Assembly: GCA_946535435.1 (NCBI GenBank)
Contig: CAMNDM010000002.1
Coordinates: forward strand, 62,001 to 126,000
Reading direction: 5' to 3'
From: Physcocola sp002396385
GTDB lineage: Bacteria; Bacteroidota; Bacteroidia; Bacteroidales; Paludibacteraceae
DNA length: 64,000 nt
Positions within the stretch are counted from its first letter, which is position 1. Each line of letters opens with the position of its first letter. The notes below the pieces were generated by a model. It was given only the letters and a program-made list of their open reading frames with translations. It had not been told where the DNA came from and searched no databases. Of this stretch, positions 31,659 through 40,200 are shown one piece after another. The translations under genes and the position numbers were made by a program.

Positions 31659-33269
31659 TTATTGGTCCTTTTCGTCAAAAGTCTCGTCCTTCTTGTCTTC
31701 GGTTCCCTCAGCTTCAACTTTTTTGTCGCCGTCTTTTTTCTCATCTTCTAAGTCTTGGGGCTCGAGTGCGCACAGTTTCTCTTCTGTCAGGTCTGTCTCC
31801 GATGCAAGGCGCACGGCTTGACGCTCGATTGACTTTTCAAACAGGTTGCGGACAAAGCGCCCGTTGCCGAAATTCTTGTCCTTTTCTGCAACAGACTTGT
31901 CGAGTAGCGCCTTTAGTGCGGCTTCTGCCTCTTCACTTAGCTTATATTCATTGTCTTCTGCTCTTCGCTTGAAGATCTCTAGTAGTTCGTCTGCGTTATA
32001 GTCGTCGAACTTGATGTAGCGGTTGAAGCGCGACTGCAGGCCAGGATTGGAGTCAATAAATGCCTGCATCTCGTCGGAATAACCAGCCAGAATTACGATA
32101 AGGCGGTCGCGGTTGTCTTCCATTCGTTTCAGAAGGGTTGCGATGGCTTCTCCGCCAAAGTCGTTTTCCCCACCGGCTACTAATGAATAGGCCTCGTCAA
32201 TGAAGAGCACTCCGTCGAGTGCGCTGTCGATTATCTTGTTCGTCTTTACGGCTGTCTGACCTACAAATTCGGCTACCAGACCCGAACGGTCGGTCTCTAC
32301 CAACTGGCCTTTCTTTAATATCCCAAGCTCTTTGTAAATACCGGCCAAAATGCGGGCCACTGTGGTCTTTCCGGTCCCCGGGTTGCCCGTAAACACACAG
32401 TGGTACGAGATGGGGGCTGCCTTCAAGTTCTTTTCTTTCCTCAACTGCTGTATTTTCAAAAAGCTGGCCAGTTTGTTGACTTCCTCTTTCACCGTTGCCA
32501 AACCTACCAGTTTGTTCAGTCGGACTTCTGCCGGTTCTTCGGGTTCCCCCTCTGGCTCTTTCTGCTCGGGCTCAGGTTCTGGCTCGTCGTTGGTGCCGAG
32601 TGTCTCAAAGTCGTCTTCGTCAATATCTTTAAACTGGGTCGGACTCTTCTGTATATAGCCCATTATGCTGGCTAGCCATAAACTCTCCTCTTCGGTTATT
32701 TTATTGTCGCCTTTTGCCATGACGTTCGCAAAACGGTAGAGCCTGATGATGTATTGGTTGACCAATTCCTTGTCGATGCCGTATGCGCGTAGGTAGCGGA
32801 CGAGAAGGAAACCGTCGCCCTCGTGCGGATTCTTATATCCTTTCTTGACAAGGTTTATGAACTCGCTGGCAATGGTCAAACCATCTTGGGTGCCTATCCC
32901 TTCCAGACTTTCGTATACGTCGTTGCGGCTTGGATTCAAGAAACGGAGCATCAGCGAGGCCAGTCCGTAGCCTTCGTTGTTGTCTAGCCTCATTTTGGGT
33001 TTTGGTAAACCTAAATCTCTGATAATCGAGTTTTTACGGTCCAGGCCTTCGTAACTGGTCAGTATGTCGTGAATGGCGGCCAGCAACAGACGGCTGTTTA
33101 GACCGCCATAGTTACGGCTTTTGTCGTCAAAAACTTTCAACTCTTCTTCGGCATATAGCGCATCCATCACCTCTTTGTTGCGGGCGAGCGCTTGTACTTG
33201 CCTGTAAAAGTTCGCTCCAGTGTTGCAGGCTAGTCTGAAATATTCTTCGTCAATCTCTTCAAATGTCAT
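31659..33269 (-). CDS. CbbX/SpoVK/EccA-type AAA ATPase with TerB-like N-terminal region
   Basis: A 536-residue AAA+ protein. Residues 1-220 are helical, with a TerB-like stretch (LYRFANVMAKGDNKITEEES). An acidic Glu/Pro linker (about 225-250) follows. The AAA domain begins VRLNKLVGLATVKEEVNKLA and has the Walker A GNPGTGKTTVARILA (about 294), Walker B GVLFIDEAYSLVAG (about 352), sensor 1 VILAGYSDEMQAF and the arginine-finger region NPGLQSRFNRYIKF. An AAA_lid_6-like helical part ends near 500, and a Lys/Glu/Asp-rich tail closes the chain. Relatives remodel rubisco (CbbX) or serve in type VII export (EccA); here the substrate is unknown. It begins 7 bp after the YD-type gene ends, so the two are probably one operon. 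Confidence 0.85.
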   Translation of the reverse strand: MTFEEIDEEYFRLACNTGANFYRQVQALARNKEVMDALYAEEELKVFDDKSRNYGGLNSRLLLAAIHDILTSYEGLDRKNSIIRDLGLPKPKMRLDNNEGYGLASLMLRFLNPSRNDVYESLEGIGTQDGLTIASEFINLVKKGYKNPHEGDGFLLVRYLRAYGIDKELVNQYIIRLYRFANVMAKGDNKITEEESLWLASIMGYIQKSPTQFKDIDEDDFETLGTNDEPEPEPEQKEPEGEPEEPAEVRLNKLVGLATVKEEVNKLASFLKIQQLRKEKNLKAAPISYHCVFTGNPGTGKTTVARILAGIYKELGILKKGQLVETDRSGLVAEFVGQTAVKTNKIIDSALDGVLFIDEAYSLVAGGENDFGGEAIATLLKRMEDNRDRLIVILAGYSDEMQAFIDSNPGLQSRFNRYIKFDDYNADELLEIFKRRAEDNEYKLSEEAEAALKALLDKSVAEKDKNFGNGRFVRNLFEKSIERQAVRLASETDLTEEKLCALEPQDLEDEKKDGDKKVEAEGTEDKKDETFDEKDQ

Positions 33270-33276
33270 AATCTTG

Positions 33277-34287
33277 CTATTTAGACTTTTCCGTTATAAA
33301 GTATACGTATTGGAACTCGGTTTCTTCGTTCCCGTTTGTGTGTCTGGTCATGTTTCCGAGCGAGTCGTAGCTAAATTGCTGGATGTGTGCTTTCCCGTCG
33401 GCGCTGTTGTCCGTCTTTTCTGTCAGGTGTCCTTCCTTGTCGTAGGCATATGTGGTCTTCCTGCCGTCGGTATAGTTTTCTTCCAGCAGGTGCCCTTTTT
33501 TGTCATAGACAAGGCTCCGGCCTATTTTCAGCTGGTTGTTCTTGTCGAAGATTTCCTCCTTGACCAGCAGCCCTTTCTTGTCGTATTGCCTGGTGGTCTT
33601 GCCGTTAAACACCGCCAGACAGAACGTTTCCACCGTCTCGCTGGTCTTTATGCCCTTCTTGTTGAAGGTTCTAGTGGTTCTCGATATGGGTCTTCTTTTC
33701 TCGTCGAGGTCAACCTCAAGTATGAAGTTGTGCTTTGCGTCGTAGGTCTTTTCCAAACTTCCGTCTGGCTCGTCGTCATAGAAGCGGGTGATGATTTCTT
33801 TTTCTCCGTCGTCTGCATAGTGGTAGCCGTGCAGAATACCTTCTTGACCGATTACAATTTCGCGGTGCTTAATCATGCGTTTGTCCTCGTCGAACCATTT
33901 GTCGTCGGCTTTCACTAGTTTTTTCGTTTCATCGTAGAACTTGGTCGTGATGTGTTTCTTTTTCTTGTTGTAGTTGTAGGTGGTGACTGCGCTGTCTTTT
34001 AGCAGTCCCTCGGCATCGGTAATGATGCGCAGCACCTCTTCGCCTTCGGCGTTGTACTTGTAGCTGATGTTTTCGCCTTTTGTTTTATCTTCCACATTTA
34101 AGAGCAGTCCATTCTTGTCGAAAGTGTATTTGTGGGTGAGTTCCAATCCGTTTGCTCCTTTTTTCAAACGGCTGTATGTCATTACGTTGCCATTAAGCCC
34201 CAATGTTTCCCAAGCGGTAGCCGCAGTGGCAGTGGCCGACAAGCAGGCACAGCCGATGATAAAGGCGTATATGTTTTTGCAAATCAT
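33277..34287 (-). CDS. Exported YD-type repeat protein
   Basis: A 336-residue exported protein. An upstream ATG at 34410 overlaps the C_GCAxxG_C_C gene; I chose 34287, where MICKNIYAFIIGCACLSATA starts a signal peptide ending near ATA-ATA. The mature part is built from about 20-30-residue units such as YTFDKNGLLLNVEDKTKGE, YKYNAEGEEVLRIITDAEG and YAYDKEGHLTEKTDN, the pattern of RHS/YD beta repeats (Y-x-Y-D-x-x-G-x-L). Such repeats bind carbohydrate or build hollow shells in larger proteins; no toxin domain is attached here. It lies 4 bp behind the C_GCAxxG_C_C gene and 7 bp ahead of the AAA ATPase gene. Confidence 0.75.
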   Translation of the reverse strand: MICKNIYAFIIGCACLSATATAATAWETLGLNGNVMTYSRLKKGANGLELTHKYTFDKNGLLLNVEDKTKGENISYKYNAEGEEVLRIITDAEGLLKDSAVTTYNYNKKKKHITTKFYDETKKLVKADDKWFDEDKRMIKHREIVIGQEGILHGYHYADDGEKEIITRFYDDEPDGSLEKTYDAKHNFILEVDLDEKRRPISRTTRTFNKKGIKTSETVETFCLAVFNGKTTRQYDKKGLLVKEEIFDKNNQLKIGRSLVYDKKGHLLEENYTDGRKTTYAYDKEGHLTEKTDNSADGKAHIQQFSYDSLGNMTRHTNGNEETEFQYVYFITEKSK

Positions 34288-34291
34288 TGTC

Positions 34292-34777
34292 TTATATTTT
34301 TTTATTCTTTTTCTGTTCCAGATATTCGGCAAACACACGGGCTGCACTTTCAACCTTCTTGGCACATGGTCGCTTTTTGTAGTATTCGGCGTTACGTTCG
34401 TCGGGTACATGCGTGTCGGTTGCGGCCTTGCATCCGCTCATGTCGAGCAACTCAGCGCAGATGATCGACCCGTTGCGTTCCTTAAATTTTGCCAGCAAAT
34501 CTTGTACCACTTTGTAGCAGGCGGCTTTGCCTTCCTTGTCGGAACCTTCGGTGTGTCCGCAGTCTAGCCCTGCCAGAGTAACCATACCCGACACGGCACC
34601 GCACATCATGCGCATTCTGCCTACACCGCCGCCAAAACCTGCTGCGATACGTTTGGCTGTTAGATCGTCTAAACCGTATAGGCTTGCAAAGGCGGCCACC
34701 ACACTCTGGCAGCAGCCATAACCTTGCATAAAGCATTCTACCGATTCCTGAATCCGTTGCTCTAATTCTGGTTTCAT
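34292..34777 (-). CDS. C_GCAxxG_C_C family redox-type protein
   Basis: A 161-residue soluble protein of the C_GCAxxG_C_C family, whose members bind a metal or cofactor through conserved cysteines; no reaction is assigned. The motif is clearly visible: GYGCCQSVVAAFASLYG, then GFGGGVGRMRMMCGAVSGMV (the CGAxxG part), the GLDCGH segment and RPCAKKVESAARV near the end. The last ten residues are Lys-rich. It is first in a leftward operon with the YD-type protein and the AAA ATPase, in front of which there is a TAnnTTTG promoter. Confidence 0.88.
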   Translation of the reverse strand: MKPELEQRIQESVECFMQGYGCCQSVVAAFASLYGLDDLTAKRIAAGFGGGVGRMRMMCGAVSGMVTLAGLDCGHTEGSDKEGKAACYKVVQDLLAKFKERNGSIICAELLDMSGCKAATDTHVPDERNAEYYKKRPCAKKVESAARVFAEYLEQKKNKKI

Positions 34778-34813
34778 AAAGTAAGACTTATGTGTTTCTC
34801 TTTTTCGTTAATG

Positions 34814-34821
34814 CAAAAATA
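34814..34821 (-). promoter_or_regulatory. -7 element TATTTTTG for the C_GCAxxG_C_C operon
   Basis: The minus strand reads TATTTTTG, 36 bp upstream of the ATG at 34777. No clear -33 box. Confidence 0.5.
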
Positions 34822-35016
34822 GTCTTTTTCTGAATATAGCCCTCGCTTTAATGGCGTTATGTGCTGGCTAATGCCGTTATTTCGTCGTTAGACAACGTCA
34901 ATAATGCGTGTTCTTCGTGGATTGTTCAACGTCATTTTTCAAGATTCAAAAAAATAAGTATTTTTGTTTGTACTACTGTTATTCTTTGTTTGAATTAATT
35001 CTAAAATTTTACAGAA

Positions 35017-35574
35017 ATGCTGATTCGAGGATTTTCAAATGTTTTAAGCTTTTGTCTGCTGGTTTCGACAGGCTCGCTTGTCGCGTGCGGGGGTAGCCGT
35101 AGCGACAAAACTGACGGAGTTGCGGAAACTCAGTCGCTAGAAGGACCGAGAAAAGGTAAAGGCATAAAAAAGTCCGCCAAAAGTGAACGTTTTACTTCTG
35201 ACGGAAAAAATGGCGAAAGGCATCGGCCTAACTCAAAGGCCAGTCAGACTGATGCCGAGACCTTTTATTACGATGGACGTATTGTCGATGACGAGGTGAA
35301 TGTCCGATTGTTGTTTCAAGGTAAACAAGTCTCTGGATTTGTCAAACGTATAGATTCGGGGAAAAAGACGAATGTGAGCGGCTCTTTAGACGATGATGGC
35401 AATATCTTGCTGACCGAATATTCCCAATCGCAAAAAGTGGGGCGTCTGGTCGGAACCAGGCACCGCCGCAAACGCCGTTTTTCTGGCGAGTACAGTTCTG
35501 TTAACGGAAGTACGGGCTCGTTTAAGTTCTCGAAAACGTCTCCCCATAGGGTGGTCGACGATATTTACCAGTAG
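35017..35574 (+). CDS. Basic lipoprotein of unknown function
   Basis: A 185-residue precursor with signal MLIRGFSNVLSFCLLVSTGS and lipobox VAC (Cys24), then a Lys/Arg/Ser-rich region (residues about 25-80). The C-terminal part (about 85-175) has alternating beta strands: FYYDGRIVDDEVNVRLLFQG, then GSLDDDGNILLTEYSQ and RRFSGEYSSVNGSTGSFKFS. Such a strand order with Gly turns resembles a small beta-barrel or beta-sandwich domain seen in Bacteroidota lipoproteins with unknown roles. It stands alone and no promoter matches TAnnTTTG closely. The Lys/Arg-rich linker might contact DNA or cell-wall polymers, but this is guesswork. Confidence 0.68.
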   Translation: MLIRGFSNVLSFCLLVSTGSLVACGGSRSDKTDGVAETQSLEGPRKGKGIKKSAKSERFTSDGKNGERHRPNSKASQTDAETFYYDGRIVDDEVNVRLLFQGKQVSGFVKRIDSGKKTNVSGSLDDDGNILLTEYSQSQKVGRLVGTRHRRKRRFSGEYSSVNGSTGSFKFSKTSPHRVVDDIYQ

Positions 35575-35653
35575 GCCGAACGCTCTGTGCAGGCCTTTCC
35601 TTGGAAGAAAGGGACTTCACTTCTCTGGCTTCAACCTCAGAGCCTGCTCCATA

Positions 35654-36730
35654 TTAGTATATTCTATAACCTAAGGTCAACAGGTAGCTGTTGGCTTGTA
35701 GGTTTCGCGAGCATTCCCAGTTGATGTAGTCGTTCGGAAAATGGTTGTGGTTGATTATACCGAATGAAGCCTCTAATGTGGCAGTGATGTGTTTATAGCA
35801 TAAATAGAGCTCAACTCTACCGTGTAGGTCATTCTTGCTCATAAGTCCGCCGCCGTATGTGTTTTTGTTCTCTTTGTGGAACTCGAATTCATATTCGTCG
35901 TGATATTTGCTCAGAGTCTTGCCTCCCAACCCGCGCTGGTATGTCAGACCTACACCAGCTCCGCAAAAAACGTCAGTTTCAAAACATCCCCTGTATCCGA
36001 AGAGGGTCGTTGGTATCTGTAAGTGTGTAGCTTCCACTTCCGACTTGTCGTTCGGAAAATAATCGTTACCATAAGCCACGCTGAAGTTCTGTTTGCTGTA
36101 TCGGGCTCCAATGCTTGCATAGTAACCACCTCTGCGCCGCCCGAATTCGGCTCTTGCTCCTGCCGTGAAACCTAAGTGCATGTCGTTGTCGCCCAAACTG
36201 GAAAGGCTGCCTCCGCCATATACTTCTCCCATAACGATAGGAAGCTCTTCGCTTTCATAAGATGCATTTGACACATAACTTTGTGTCTCGGTGACCACCA
36301 CAACCTCCTCGCGTGGGGGGCGGGAACCGTGTCGGTGGTGATTCCTACGGTCATAGTGATGGCGGTTGTTCCTAACCTGGTCATGTCTTTTATAGGGTGT
36401 CGCCTCTTCTTTGCTTGTGTTAGGTTCATTGCTTGCGTTGGGATTTGTCCCTCGACTATCAGAACCGCGTTGGGTCGATTCCTGCAAACGGCCTCTGCCA
36501 GTTGCCCCGCTGTAACTTGGAGCGCTTCCTGTTGAGCTGTTGCCGGTCGAACGGGTCGAGCGTCCGTCAGAAGGTGTGCTGCCCGACACCGAGCCGCGTG
36601 TGCTGCCGCTTCCCCGGTTCTGTGCAAGCAGAAACTGGTTGTCTTGTCCGTATTCAATTACTTGCCCTGTGGCGTTTGTGCAAAACAGTGCGGAAAAGGT
36701 GATGGCAGTTGCAAATAGGTGGCTTTTCAT
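35654..36730 (-). CDS. Outer-membrane beta-barrel-type protein with Ser/Gly/Arg-rich head
   Basis: A 358-residue exported protein with signal peptide MKSHLFATAITFSALFCTNA. Residues about 35-130 are low complexity: Ser/Gly/Thr-rich repeats, then an Arg/His-rich stretch (RNNRHHYDRRNHHRHGSRP). From about 145 on it has an alternating hydrophobic strand pattern (YASIGARYSKQNFSVAYGND, FETDVFCGAGVGLTYQRG, HGRVELYLCYKHITATLEAS), ending SYLLTLGYRIY with an aromatic last residue, as expected of an outer-membrane barrel. The Arg/His-rich head may bind metal or negatively charged polymer. No operon partner on the same strand; the tRNA-Gln gene and its terminator lie upstream. Confidence 0.72.
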   Translation of the reverse strand: MKSHLFATAITFSALFCTNATGQVIEYGQDNQFLLAQNRGSGSTRGSVSGSTPSDGRSTRSTGNSSTGSAPSYSGATGRGRLQESTQRGSDSRGTNPNASNEPNTSKEEATPYKRHDQVRNNRHHYDRRNHHRHGSRPPREEVVVVTETQSYVSNASYESEELPIVMGEVYGGGSLSSLGDNDMHLGFTAGARAEFGRRRGGYYASIGARYSKQNFSVAYGNDYFPNDKSEVEATHLQIPTTLFGYRGCFETDVFCGAGVGLTYQRGLGGKTLSKYHDEYEFEFHKENKNTYGGGLMSKNDLHGRVELYLCYKHITATLEASFGIINHNHFPNDYINWECSRNLQANSYLLTLGYRIY

Positions 36731-36790
36731 TTGTTTTAATTCTTTTGCTTTTTCTTCAACTAATGGATAGAAATTATTGTTGTGTATTTA

Positions 36791-36820
36791 TAAAAAAATC
36801 CGCAAACTTCTTTGCGGATT
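36791..36820 (-). terminator. Terminator of tRNA-Gln
   Basis: Arms 36797-36806 and 36811-36820 form a perfect 10-bp stem with a 4-base loop. Read on the minus strand, it is followed by a T run (A run at 36792-36798). Confidence 0.85.
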
Positions 36821-36826
36821 CTTTAG

Positions 36827-36897
36827 TTGTTCCTCAAGGATTCGAACCCTGACAAGCAGTGCCAGAAACTGATGTGCTACCATTACACCAAGGAACA
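36827..36897 (-). tRNA. tRNA-Gln (CUG anticodon)
   Basis: On the minus strand the gene starts TGTTCCTTGGTGTAATGG and ends AGGAACA plus a discriminator A. The acceptor stem of 7 bp is perfect, the D arm GTGT/GCAC and T stem CAGGG/CCTTG fold as normal (one G-U), and the anticodon loop TTCTGGC gives CUG at positions 34-36. The outermost anticodon-stem pair is mismatched. CCA is not encoded. A promoter lies upstream and a terminator downstream, so it is a single-gene unit. Confidence 0.93.
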
Positions 36898-36936
36898 ATT
36901 TATGTTTGCGTGGGGCTGTTCTCCCCGATTGCGATG

Positions 36937-36967
36937 CAAAGTTAATGCTTTTTCGTCACTTTGCAAG
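36937..36967 (-). promoter_or_regulatory. Promoter of tRNA-Gln
   Basis: On the minus strand TTG (36967-36965) and TAACTTTG (36944-36937) are 20 bp apart, a full Bacteroidota promoter, 40 bp upstream of the tRNA. In the remaining gap up to 37233 I see no strong promoter for the giant gene; a TTG at 37187 with a TATTCG near 37223 is only a weak candidate. Confidence 0.7.
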
Positions 36968-37233
36968 ACCTCTTGACGATTTTTTCAAAAAAAAGTGGAT
37001 TTTCATCGCCAAGTCGTTCTTCTCCGGCCGTATGGAGTCTTCGGAAAGTGGCGTGGTGGTTTTTGCCTGAGTGTTTTCTTTAATGTTGGGAAAATGCAGA
37101 TTGTTAGTCTTTTCGTGTGTCGCATCTTTTGCTTTGGTACGGTTATTGCATAATTTATATGAATACTTCCTCGGAAGTTTTTTGAATTGTCAACCTAAAA
37201 TGAGCCTTTAGGGCACTTAAACATATTCGAATA

Positions 37234-40200
37234 ATGCGGTTTTTTGATGTTTATTTAAAAAAGGGTGTTGTATCATCTCGTTTACTCATACTTAGTTGTT
37301 TCTATTTGCTGTCTGGGCTGAAGTTCTCTGCAGTAGCCGATGATATAGACACACACAATGTGGATCCCGTTTATTCAAAAATGATAAATGGAACGTGCCT
37401 CGTTGTTGGTAATGCGAATACCCGTTTGTCTACGGGTAAGGTTGATTACGGGGATATTGCTAACGTGGCAGATGAAAAGAAGGCATTGGAGTATGTTTTG
37501 GCCGATGGTCTGAAGAACACGGTTAGTGTGGATGGTGGCGGTAGTGTGAAAATCTATAATAGCAGTTTTGCCAATTTCTGTATTCCTAAAGATTTGCCAT
37601 GTGGTGATGTGAATATCGAATTGGGACAACTGAACTGGGGTGGACGTGTTGCCTCTGACAAAACCTCTCTATTAAGCGAAAGAACTACAGTGTACATTAA
37701 AATAGGTGACAGCCCTGTCTACAAAGTTGACGCAGATGAGTACGCCTTTACCGCTGAAAAAGATTATTATTCGTGTCATGCCGATATCTCTAAATACATC
37801 AAGAAACATCTGAGTGCCATAGCTGGGCAGCCGGTCAGCATCTATGTGGGAAACATAGCCGCTTCTCTCGATGTTATTAATGAGGCTAGTGGTACGAGTA
37901 ATGTGGAATCTCCAACTGCGTCTGGCTGGTCTTTAGATTTAGTTTATTCTAGTCCGTCATTACCAAGGAGGAATATCGCAGTCTATAATTACGATAAATT
38001 GCAGATTTCGAACACTGTAGGTAATGTGGAACCAGCTCTTAATCCGCAGTTTAAATTCGCATGGTCGGGTGCTGGTGATGGTGAGGCTTTTGACTATTCA
38101 ATGTGCGATACCATCACGCTTATTTATTCTGCGTTTGGTGGTATGAAGAAAATAGATGACGATGCGCTGTTTTTCGGAACGGGTGGCGCTGTCTTCGACT
38201 TGTATGATGATCTCTTTAAAATTACTTATCTTAATGATAAGAACCAAAAAATGACTGTTAATCATTTTTCTTCATCTATTGATTATGAATATGATACAGA
38301 CGGGTGCAATGTGGGTAAGTCTTGGCAGTATTCTCCAGGATATGACTTGCATGCAATTACCATCGACCCAGGAGAACCAGGAAAATTTAAAAAACTTGCA
38401 AGGGGGGCAGATGCCTTTTCACTATATATCAAACCGGCTAATGAACATCATTTTGTAACGAATGTTGCCATTGTTACGGGCGCCCCTGAAACTCCGCAAG
38501 CGCAGATTTATACCAGAACTCCTGAATCGGTTGAACCTGGTACTGTATATAAAACGGACATAAATTTCGCAGTTGGTGAAAATAAAGAGGGTATGGCTAA
38601 TCTGGTTATTACGGTGCCTATCTCTGAATATATCGATTCTATTACCTCTATTGAGACTAAATGCCTATCTGATATTGTAAAGAAGAGTAATTCTAGTAGT
38701 TATTACTCAGTTTGCGTGAAACCTGGCGAAGAATCTGGAACTGGGGTCTTTACGGAGTATTGTTATCCTTTCTCTGAGTTTTGCAATGGCGCTATTAATA
38801 AAAACCAGCGTCCAGAACTCTTTACGGCTATCAACAAGTATTTGATTGCTGTTGATGAACATAACGACAAGAACCGTTTTGTTGATCCTGCTGATTTTAG
38901 ATCTGCGCGACTCGTTTTCACCTTTAAGAATGTGGTCGTTCCTAAGGAGGTGAAGAAGACTGATGTTTGGAATATGACCTTCAATTTGAAAACAAAGAAG
39001 GAAGGTGATCCTGTTTATTTCCAAACTACCTACGTGAATAAGCGTCCTTCTATTGCTCCTGAAGCCGAATTAAGCCTGACTACTCAGGAGTCAGGTGAAC
39101 ACTCAATGTTTGGTAATACGCTCGAGGATCCTAATTATTGGGATAACTACCGTTGTATGCTTAATGGCGGCGGCGGTGATGGCTACGGTAGTGGCGGTGG
39201 TGGCGGCTGTGTTACCTTAGATGGCTCTCAAAAGTCGGAAAAAGGTGTCTTTGTCAGACAAGATTCTATCCGGAAACCACAGGTGATAGTTTCCACTAAT
39301 TCCGTGTGTCGGCCTGTTCCAGACTCGATCTCTTTCACTATTTGCAGTCCGACAGTTATTTCTATCAATGACCTTAATTACCAGTTGGTGTCGAAAAAAG
39401 ATTTCGATATTGACTCTATAGCTCGTATTGACTCATGTATTTGGGAGGAACGCAAACGCGATTCCTTGATAGCTTTTGCACAACGGCATGGTGTCAACAA
39501 ATCGCGTCTAGAGAAACTGTTGTCCGATGTGTCTGGAACTACCCTCGATTTTGCGGCTACGGCTGTCCAAAGTTACGGTTGCGATAACGGAGAGGCTGCC
39601 CCTCAGTCGTATATTGACTCTGTAGAACTGATTCTGAACGCTAAAATACGTCCAAGCAGGTTGTTTGCTTTGTATGGGGCTGCGGACACGACGAAAAAGT
39701 ATTTGAGTAGTGCGAGCTATGTCGTCTCCCCTCCAAATTATAATGTGACCTATACGGTTGATGGCGATACAACTCTTTATCTCTATTACCAATCGCCGTG
39801 GGTCGATGGTAATGGTGATTCGTGTAGTAAGTTTATTCCTGTGCATTTTCATAAACGGCAGGTCCCTGCGCCAGAGGTTACGTACGATAGCGAAATATTG
39901 TCGAATCAAGATACCGTATACCTTTGTTTGGAAGGAAACCTTGCGCCTTTCTCTATAACAAAAGATCGTGGTGAGTATGACCTTTATGCAAGCCTTTCGA
40001 AGGTTGAAGGCTCTACTTTGGCCGATTTGACAGACTTTAGGGATGTGATGCTTTATAATGGATTCAGCAAGGTTTACGATTGGAATGCTACTAATTCTGA
40101 AAAAGGTGCATTCTCTTCTGCCGAACCAGGACTCTACCGTTTCGCTGTCCGTCAACAGACGCTGAACTGTAAGAGCGACTCTGTGGTCTTTTTTGTTTCG

